From positions 1 to 41,580 of the forward strand of contig JANLHL010000038.1 of NCBI GenBank assembly GCA_024654535.1: a stretch of 41,580 nucleotides of DNA, read 5' to 3'. Source of the stretch: Candidatus Roizmanbacteria bacterium (GTDB lineage: Bacteria; Patescibacteriota; Microgenomatia; UBA1406). The translations under genes were made by a program, and so were the position numbers. Shown in pieces: positions 36,394 through 41,580 of the stretch. How positions within the stretch are numbered: the first letter of the stretch is position 1; every line of letters begins with the position of its first letter. The notes beneath the pieces were generated by a model. It was not told where the DNA came from. It did no database searches and saw only the letters and a program-made list of their open reading frames with translations.

Positions 36394-36810
36394 TAAAGTC
36401 TTCAGCGACAATCCAAACTGTTCTTTATCATTTTGGTATGTCAATCGCGCGGGGACGAGCGATTCTTCGATGAATTGTGCATCTTCTACTTCAATATCGT
36501 GATCGTCGACAGATCCGCTCTCGTACTCCATAACAAAATACCACACTGTCTTTTGAACCTTTTCACCTCGCCAAGTATAATAATAACGGGAAGGTGTCAA
36601 AATTTTACTTTTAATTTGTGCGTAAACACCACCTTCTTCTTGTACTTCGCGCGCGGCTGCTTCTTCAAGTGTTTCTTCTGGATTATTATCTCCAACTAAA
36701 CCTTTTGGAAAACCCCAATGCCCTGTATTTGCTTGTTGTATAAGCAGCCATAAACGATTGTTTTCACTTTGCCTATAGACAATGCCGCCTGCTGAAATTT
36801 CATATTTCAT
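36388..36810 (-). CDS. Nudix hydrolase (diadenosine-polyphosphate hydrolase-like)
   Basis: SAGGIVYRQ, WGFPKGLVGDNNPEETLEEAAAREVQEEGGV. Start trimmed from 36906. Confidence 0.88.
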   Translation of the reverse strand: MKYEISAGGIVYRQSENNRLWLLIQQANTGHWGFPKGLVGDNNPEETLEEAAAREVQEEGGVYAQIKSKILTPSRYYYTWRGEKVQKTVWYFVMEYESGSVDDHDIEVEDAQFIEESLVPARLTYQNDKEQFGLSLKTLL

Positions 36811-37309
36811 GGTGTGTTGCATATTTTCTGCCAAGAATAAAAAGATAATCAGATAATCTATTAAAAAATGGAATGAATTTTTCAATGTTTCTATTTGTTT
36901 TTGCAAAGCTGCAATAAGAGCGCTCTAACGAACGTACTTTTGTTCGCACAAACTGACACCATGCCTCTATCTCGTTTTCGCCAGGAATAATGAATGAATT
37001 TTCGATAGGTGTCTGTTTCATTATTTTTTCATCTTCCAATTCAAGTTCATTTGTCCATTTTTGTATCTCGTGCTCAGGAATGAGTGATGCACCAGATAAT
37101 TCTCCCATGATACGATATATGTTTTTTTGGATTGTTGTAAGGATATCTTTTTCTTTCGATTCAGTGCGCATAGTTTTTAAAATACCCAACAATGACTGTA
37201 TTTCGTCATTTTCACCCAACAAACCAATTGTCGGCTCAGATTTATCTACGCGAGCTCTATTGAACAATGTTGTTACTCCCGCATCTCCTTTTTTTGTTGT
37301 GACTTTCAT
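36800..37309 (-). CDS. PduO-type ATP:cob(I)alamin adenosyltransferase-like
   Basis: KVTTKKGDAGVTTLFNRARVDKSEPTIGLLGENDEIQSLLG and C-terminal LNRLSDYLFILGRKYA-like FFNRLSDYLFILGRKYA. Confidence 0.85.
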   Translation of the reverse strand: MKVTTKKGDAGVTTLFNRARVDKSEPTIGLLGENDEIQSLLGILKTMRTESKEKDILTTIQKNIYRIMGELSGASLIPEHEIQKWTNELELEDEKIMKQTPIENSFIIPGENEIEAWCQFVRTKVRSLERSYCSFAKTNRNIEKFIPFFNRLSDYLFILGRKYATHHEI

Positions 37310-37688
37310 TGGTTAAAAAATATATTGTACCATTGAATATAGGTTGGCTGAACGTGTGAAGTTTGTTTTGGAGCTTCGGTAGGAGTAGGAAATGAGCCCA
37401 CCACAATAATTTCTCCCTTTTTTGCGAGCGTTAATTCTCGTGCGTGTTTTTCTATATATTCTGGTGTTTTAGCCTGTTTTAATTTGAGCAATAACCTATT
37501 TTTTTCTTTCTGACTTTCAAGTTCTTGTATGTGTAATTTTGCAAGTGCCTGAGTTCTGTTGTGGTACTGAATGGTCAATCTGACTATTCCAACAATAAGA
37601 GTAATGGTGAAAAAGGAAAATATAATAAAGAACAAGAGGTTCCCTTTATTGTATTGCCTTTTATGTAAATGTTTGTTATTATAGGACA
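37306..37688 (-). CDS. FtsB/DivIC-like septum formation protein
   Basis: Short basic N-terminus, one TM, coiled coil, then PEYIEKHARELTLAKKGEIIVV as in FtsB/DivIC proteins. Confidence 0.7.
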
Positions 37689-37689
37689 T

Positions 37690-38562
37690 ATGCATAATGA
37701 GAGTATCGTTTTCAGTGAGTACCTGGAAAAATTTATAGCACACCTGAAGGAGAAAGGCAAATCTGCCTACACAGTCGTGGCGTATAAAAAAGATATTGAG
37801 CAGTTCTTGGGTTTTTTGGCTAAAAAACAAGTAACTGTGATTACAGAGGTAAGAAAAGAGGAAATACAGCTTTTTATAGAAGGGCTTATGAAAGATGGGT
37901 ACACAAAGAAATCTGCATCACGTAAACTTAATTCAATAAGGACATTCTATCGGTTTTTGAAGAATGAGAATGTTATCACTATTAATCCGGCACTTGATGT
38001 AGCACATCCTCGATTTGAAAGCAGTGCTCCACGAATTTTGAGTAAGCTTGAATATCGTGCTTTACGTGACTACGCACGAGGCGATAAAAGAACGTATGCT
38101 ATCATTGAACTATTTTTACAGACGGGTCTTCGCATAGGTGAACTTGCCGATATTCGAATCGCCAACGTGCAGGTAGATACTTTGATTGTCGGTGAATATG
38201 GGAAAAATGAAAATAGAAGCATACAGTTAAATAAATTAGCAAAAAGAGCCATCGCTGAATACATTAAAGTACGTCCAGAAGCTACAGGAGAAGATCATCT
38301 CTTTATTACAAAAAATAAAAAACCCTTATTAATTAGGAACATCAGGAATTTGGTGGATCGTTGTTTTAGAGAAGTAGGTATAGAGGGAGCGAAGGTAAAT
38401 GATCTTCGCAATACCTTTATTGCTCATCAACTTGCCGCAGGGGTTCCTATTGCCTATGTATCAAAAGTAGTTGGTCATAAACGTTTATCTTCTACGGAAT
38501 CATTTTTAGATTTGGTGAAGTCAGAACAACCAGCCTCGCAAGTAAAGCTAAACGAACTTTAA
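37690..38562 (+). CDS. Xer-type tyrosine recombinase
   Basis: FSEYLEKFIAHLKEKGKSAYTVVAYKKDIEQFLGFL, LFLQTGLRIGELADIRIANV, NDLRNTFIAHQLAAGVPIAYVSKVVGHKRLSSTESFLDL. Confidence 0.85.
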   Translation: MHNESIVFSEYLEKFIAHLKEKGKSAYTVVAYKKDIEQFLGFLAKKQVTVITEVRKEEIQLFIEGLMKDGYTKKSASRKLNSIRTFYRFLKNENVITINPALDVAHPRFESSAPRILSKLEYRALRDYARGDKRTYAIIELFLQTGLRIGELADIRIANVQVDTLIVGEYGKNENRSIQLNKLAKRAIAEYIKVRPEATGEDHLFITKNKKPLLIRNIRNLVDRCFREVGIEGAKVNDLRNTFIAHQLAAGVPIAYVSKVVGHKRLSSTESFLDLVKSEQPASQVKLNEL

Positions 38563-38622
38563 TTTGTCATCATGATCTCCGACTCCCTTCTTTTGCTTTA
38601 AGCACGTGCTATACTTTCATTC

Positions 38623-40134
38623 ATGGTCGATGCGTATCGAAAAATGCTTATTTTTTTCTTATTTATTCTTTACTCGCTTTTCGTAGTCGAGTTATTTAAA
38701 AAAAGCATTGTTGCTGGGAACTATTATAGAAGACTATCTTCGGACAACTCGGTTCAGTCAGTCCCTATAAGCGCACCACGAGGTATTTTTTATGATAAAA
38801 ATGGCCTACCGTTAGTAAAGAACGAAAAAAAGTCAAATAAAAACACTCGTACTTATATATATGGAAACGAATATGCCCATATTCTGGGATATGTGGGCTT
38901 GCCAGATGAAAAATCACTAAAAGATATTTCATGCGGCACAAAGGCATCGAGTACACAATTTGTTGGGGTATATGGACTTGAAAAAACGTTCGAATGTAAA
39001 TTACGTGGAAAGCCTGGTTGGCAATATGTAGAAACAGATGCCCGAGGCGTACAACAAGCAGAGCTTGCAAAAGATCCACCCACTGCTGGTTCGGATATTC
39101 ACCTCACATTTGATACTGATTTACAAAAAGTGGCAAGAAAAGCATTTGGTAGTTTAATTGGCGCAGCAATAGCGAGCAATCCAAATACTGGAGAAGTATA
39201 TATGTTGTATTCTTCTCCTTCATTTGATCCAAATACCCTTTTGAGCAATGCAAATGAGTATGCTTCTCTATCTTCAGATATAAAAAAACCATTGCTTAAC
39301 AGAGCACTACTGGGAACATACCCGCCGGGGTCAGTTATAAAACCACTCATAGCGTTAGGAGCACTTGAAGATGGCATTATAGATACAAGTACAGAATTTG
39401 AAGACACGGGGGTACTGCGAATAGGAGATACATCTTTTGGTAACTGGTATTTTCTTCAATATGGAAAGAAAGAGGGAATGGTAAATGTTCGCAAAGCACT
39501 TGCTCGTTCGAATGATATATTTTTCTATCAAATAGGTAAAAAGAGTGGAATTGAACGGATGCATTCATGGTTTACCCAATTTGGTTTGGCAGATACAGAC
39601 ATGTCTAATTTCTTTCCACAACAAGTAGGAATATTACCAAATGATACCTGGAAACAAAAACAGTATGCACAGCCGTGGTTTCTTGGTGACACAATCAATA
39701 TCTCGATAGGGCAGGGATATATTTTAGTCAATCCAGTACAGATGCATGAAGCACTATCGATTATTGCCTCAAACGGTTTACGATGTGCTTTCCAAGTAGA
39801 ACTTGGACAAAGACGCGACTGCACACGTATGTCTTTTTCTACAAAGAATATACAAGAGGTGCGAGAGGGTATGCGGCAAGCATGTGAGACCGGAGGTACG
39901 GCATGGCCATTTTTTGATTTTTCCGCGAAGGGTAAACGTATCTCTGTTGGGTGTAAGACGGGAACGGCAGAATCACAGGGAAATGGCAGTGATCCACACG
40001 CATGGTTCAGTGCTTTTGCGCCATATAACAATCCAAGTATAGTTATAACTGTACTGGTTGAAAATGGTGGAGAAGGATCTTCCATTGCTGCACCGATTGC
40101 GAAAGAAATTTTGACTAAATACTTTAGCCCGTAG
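38623..40134 (+). CDS. Penicillin-binding protein 2-like transpeptidase
   Basis: N-terminal TM, APRGIFYDKNGLPLVKN, GTYPPGSVIKPLIALGAL (SxxK), SND, CKTGTAES. Confidence 0.9.
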   Translation: MVDAYRKMLIFFLFILYSLFVVELFKKSIVAGNYYRRLSSDNSVQSVPISAPRGIFYDKNGLPLVKNEKKSNKNTRTYIYGNEYAHILGYVGLPDEKSLKDISCGTKASSTQFVGVYGLEKTFECKLRGKPGWQYVETDARGVQQAELAKDPPTAGSDIHLTFDTDLQKVARKAFGSLIGAAIASNPNTGEVYMLYSSPSFDPNTLLSNANEYASLSSDIKKPLLNRALLGTYPPGSVIKPLIALGALEDGIIDTSTEFEDTGVLRIGDTSFGNWYFLQYGKKEGMVNVRKALARSNDIFFYQIGKKSGIERMHSWFTQFGLADTDMSNFFPQQVGILPNDTWKQKQYAQPWFLGDTINISIGQGYILVNPVQMHEALSIIASNGLRCAFQVELGQRRDCTRMSFSTKNIQEVREGMRQACETGGTAWPFFDFSAKGKRISVGCKTGTAESQGNGSDPHAWFSAFAPYNNPSIVITVLVENGGEGSSIAAPIAKEILTKYFSP

Positions 40135-40183
40135 CAAAAATATATACAGTACAAATGATAGCGTTTGATCCGAAAAGAACGGA

Positions 40184-40238
40184 TTGACATGTGTTTTAAT
40201 TAGTGTATCTTTGTATTTGTATACACTAGTCATAGTGT
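40184..40238 (+). promoter_or_regulatory. nrd promoter region: TTGACA (40184-40189) and TATCTT (40206-40211); NrdR box ACACTAGTCATAGTGT (40223-40238) and degenerate box GTGTTTTAATTAGTGT (40191-40206) 16 bp apart
   Basis: Sequence matches the 16-bp NrdR box consensus acaCwAtATaTwGtgt layout; upstream of nrdR and RNR. Confidence 0.7.
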
Positions 40239-40311
40239 TTTTTAACTGAAGTTAGTGTATTTATTTGTTACGCTCGGTGAAATTACATGAGCGTAGTCTA
40301 CAGATATAATT

Positions 40312-40758
40312 ATGAAGTGTCCTTTTTGTGGCAAAAAACAAAGTGACGTCGTCGAAACGCGTATCGCAGAAGATAATTCTGCCCTGCGTAGAAGACGAAT
40401 GTGTGCGAGTTGTAAAAAGAGGTATACAACGTATGAGAGAATAGATAGAATACCTATCGTTGTCATCAAAAGAGATGGGAGGCGAGATCTATATGATCGA
40501 TCAAAGTTACAGTCTGGGATAATAAAATCGTTTGAAAAGACAAAAGTAAGTGGAGAAACAATACAAAAACTGGTCGATGAAGTAGAAGAACAGTTGAGGC
40601 GGCAAAAAGAGACAGAGATACAAAGTGCATTTATAGGAAATTTGATTGCAAAGAAAATAAAGAATATAGACAAAGTAGCATATATTCGCTTTGCATCGGT
40701 ATTTAAACGGTTTGTTGACGTCGAGGAGTTTGAGAAGGAATTAAAGAAGTTACTATAA
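40312..40758 (+). CDS. nrdR: Transcriptional regulator NrdR
   Basis: MKCPFCGKKQSDVVETRIAEDNSALRRRRMCASCKKRYTTYERI zinc ribbon + ATP-cone. Confidence 0.97.
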   Translation: MKCPFCGKKQSDVVETRIAEDNSALRRRRMCASCKKRYTTYERIDRIPIVVIKRDGRRDLYDRSKLQSGIIKSFEKTKVSGETIQKLVDEVEEQLRRQKETEIQSAFIGNLIAKKIKNIDKVAYIRFASVFKRFVDVEEFEKELKKLL

Positions 40759-40799
40759 TTAAAAGTTGGGGTGCAAGGTGTGCCCCAAATATATTTCGC

Positions 40800-41580
40800 A
40801 TGAAGCTACAAGGTATTGCACAAAAGGTTTTTTTAGATCGGTATTCGTTGAAAGATAAAATGGGTAATCCTCTTGAGAAAGAACCTGAAGAAATGTTGCG
40901 CCGTGTAGCGAAGGGTGTTGCGAAAATAGAAAAGCCAGGGGTACGTAAAAATTGGGAAGAAAAATTTGCGCAATCCATGGAAAATTTTCAGTATGTTCCC
41001 GGTGGTCGAGTACTGGCTGGTGCCGGCACAGGATATGATGTAACTTTTTATAACTGTTTTGTTATCCCCAGCCCAAAAGATTCCAGAGGAGGAATAGTGG
41101 ATACGCTTAAACAGATGATAGAGATCATGGCCCATGGTGGTGGAGTTGGCATCAACTTGTCATCCCTGCGTCCACGAGGTGCTCGTGTTTCGAAAGTAAA
41201 TGGTTTCTCTTCTGGGCCTTGTAATTGGGCAGAACTTTTCTCTCTTGCAACGAAAGATATTATTCAACAGGGCGGTAGTCGTCGAGGAGCTCTCATGCTC
41301 ATGTTGTGGGACTGGCATCCAGACATATTGGAATTTGTGACGGTAAAACAAGATCTGACACGTATCAATGGTGCGAATTTGTCAGTAGCTGTTTCTGATT
41401 CATTTATGGAAGCAGTAAAACTAGACAAGCAATGGGACCTGTTGTTTCCCGATGTTCACGATCCTGAGTACGATACACTTTGGGATGGTGATCTGACTGC
41501 GTGGAAAAAACTCGGTAAAAAAGTTGAGGTGGTAAAGTCAATATCTGCAAGAAAGTTGTGGGAAGATATTACCCAAGCAA
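40800..41580 (+). CDS. Adenosylcobalamin-dependent (class II) ribonucleotide reductase, 5' part, open at window end
   Basis: My translation from ATG 40800 has no stop: MKLQGIAQKVFLDRYSLKDK...VPGGRVLAGAG...YNCFVIPSPKDSRGGIVDTLKQMIEIMAHGGGVGINLSSLRPRGARV...GGSRRGALMLML. Missing from the ORF track because it runs off the edge. Confidence 0.93.
   Translation, partial: MKLQGIAQKVFLDRYSLKDKMGNPLEKEPEEMLRRVAKGVAKIEKPGVRKNWEEKFAQSMENFQYVPGGRVLAGAGTGYDVTFYNCFVIPSPKDSRGGIVDTLKQMIEIMAHGGGVGINLSSLRPRGARVSKVNGFSSGPCNWAELFSLATKDIIQQGGSRRGALMLMLWDWHPDILEFVTVKQDLTRINGANLSVAVSDSFMEAVKLDKQWDLLFPDVHDPEYDTLWDGDLTAWKKLGKKVEVVKSISARKLWEDITQA

Noticed and set aside
40253-40260. Third TAGTGTAT half-site downstream of the NrdR boxes
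   Set aside because: No matching half-site at the correct spacing, so not counted as a NrdR box.
1-41580. CRISPR array, rRNA genes, or UGA recoding
   Set aside because: No regularly spaced repeats or rRNA sequence seen; recognised genes read with standard stop codons.

Overview
The window is an AT-rich bacterial segment with compact, often overlapping genes. Gene content suggests a reduced-genome lineage of the Patescibacteria/CPR type; this is an inference, not proven. It has two parts. (A) About 1-10.04 kb is the right-hand portion of an integrative/conjugative-like element. It carries RadC-like and DUF2958-like proteins, a PEP/pyruvate-binding ATP-grasp-like protein, a replication-relaxation-like protein, a VirD4/TraG-like ATPase, an overlapping two-gene cassette whose second protein has an RNxxxH HEPN-type motif, an XRE regulator, a small ORF and a large serine recombinase. 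The recombinase ORF runs antisense through a tRNA-Ser(GGA) gene. (B) About 10.1-41.6 kb is chromosomal: adenosine-kinase-like + ahcY, DEAD-box helicase, five Nudix hydrolases, GT39-like transferase, folC-like, ddl, rpe, rpiB, metG, class A beta-lactamase-like hydrolase, nitrilase-family, ssrA (tmRNA) + smpB, uppP, debranching-enzyme-like, glmS, PduO-type adenosyltransferase, FtsB-like, Xer-type recombinase, PBP2-like, nrdR, and the 5' part of a class II ribonucleotide reductase. There are five tRNAs: Ser-GGA, Phe-GAA, Gly-GCC, Ile-UAU and Arg-CCG. Best leads: the HEPN two-gene cassette; the recombinase/tRNA-Ser read-through; a pair of covarying GAAA-tetraloop hairpins; a four-helix-bundle gene inside collinear inverted repeats between tRNAs; a tmRNA with an unusually long tag; and a tRNA-Ile(UAU). 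No database searches were run; family names rest on motif recognition.
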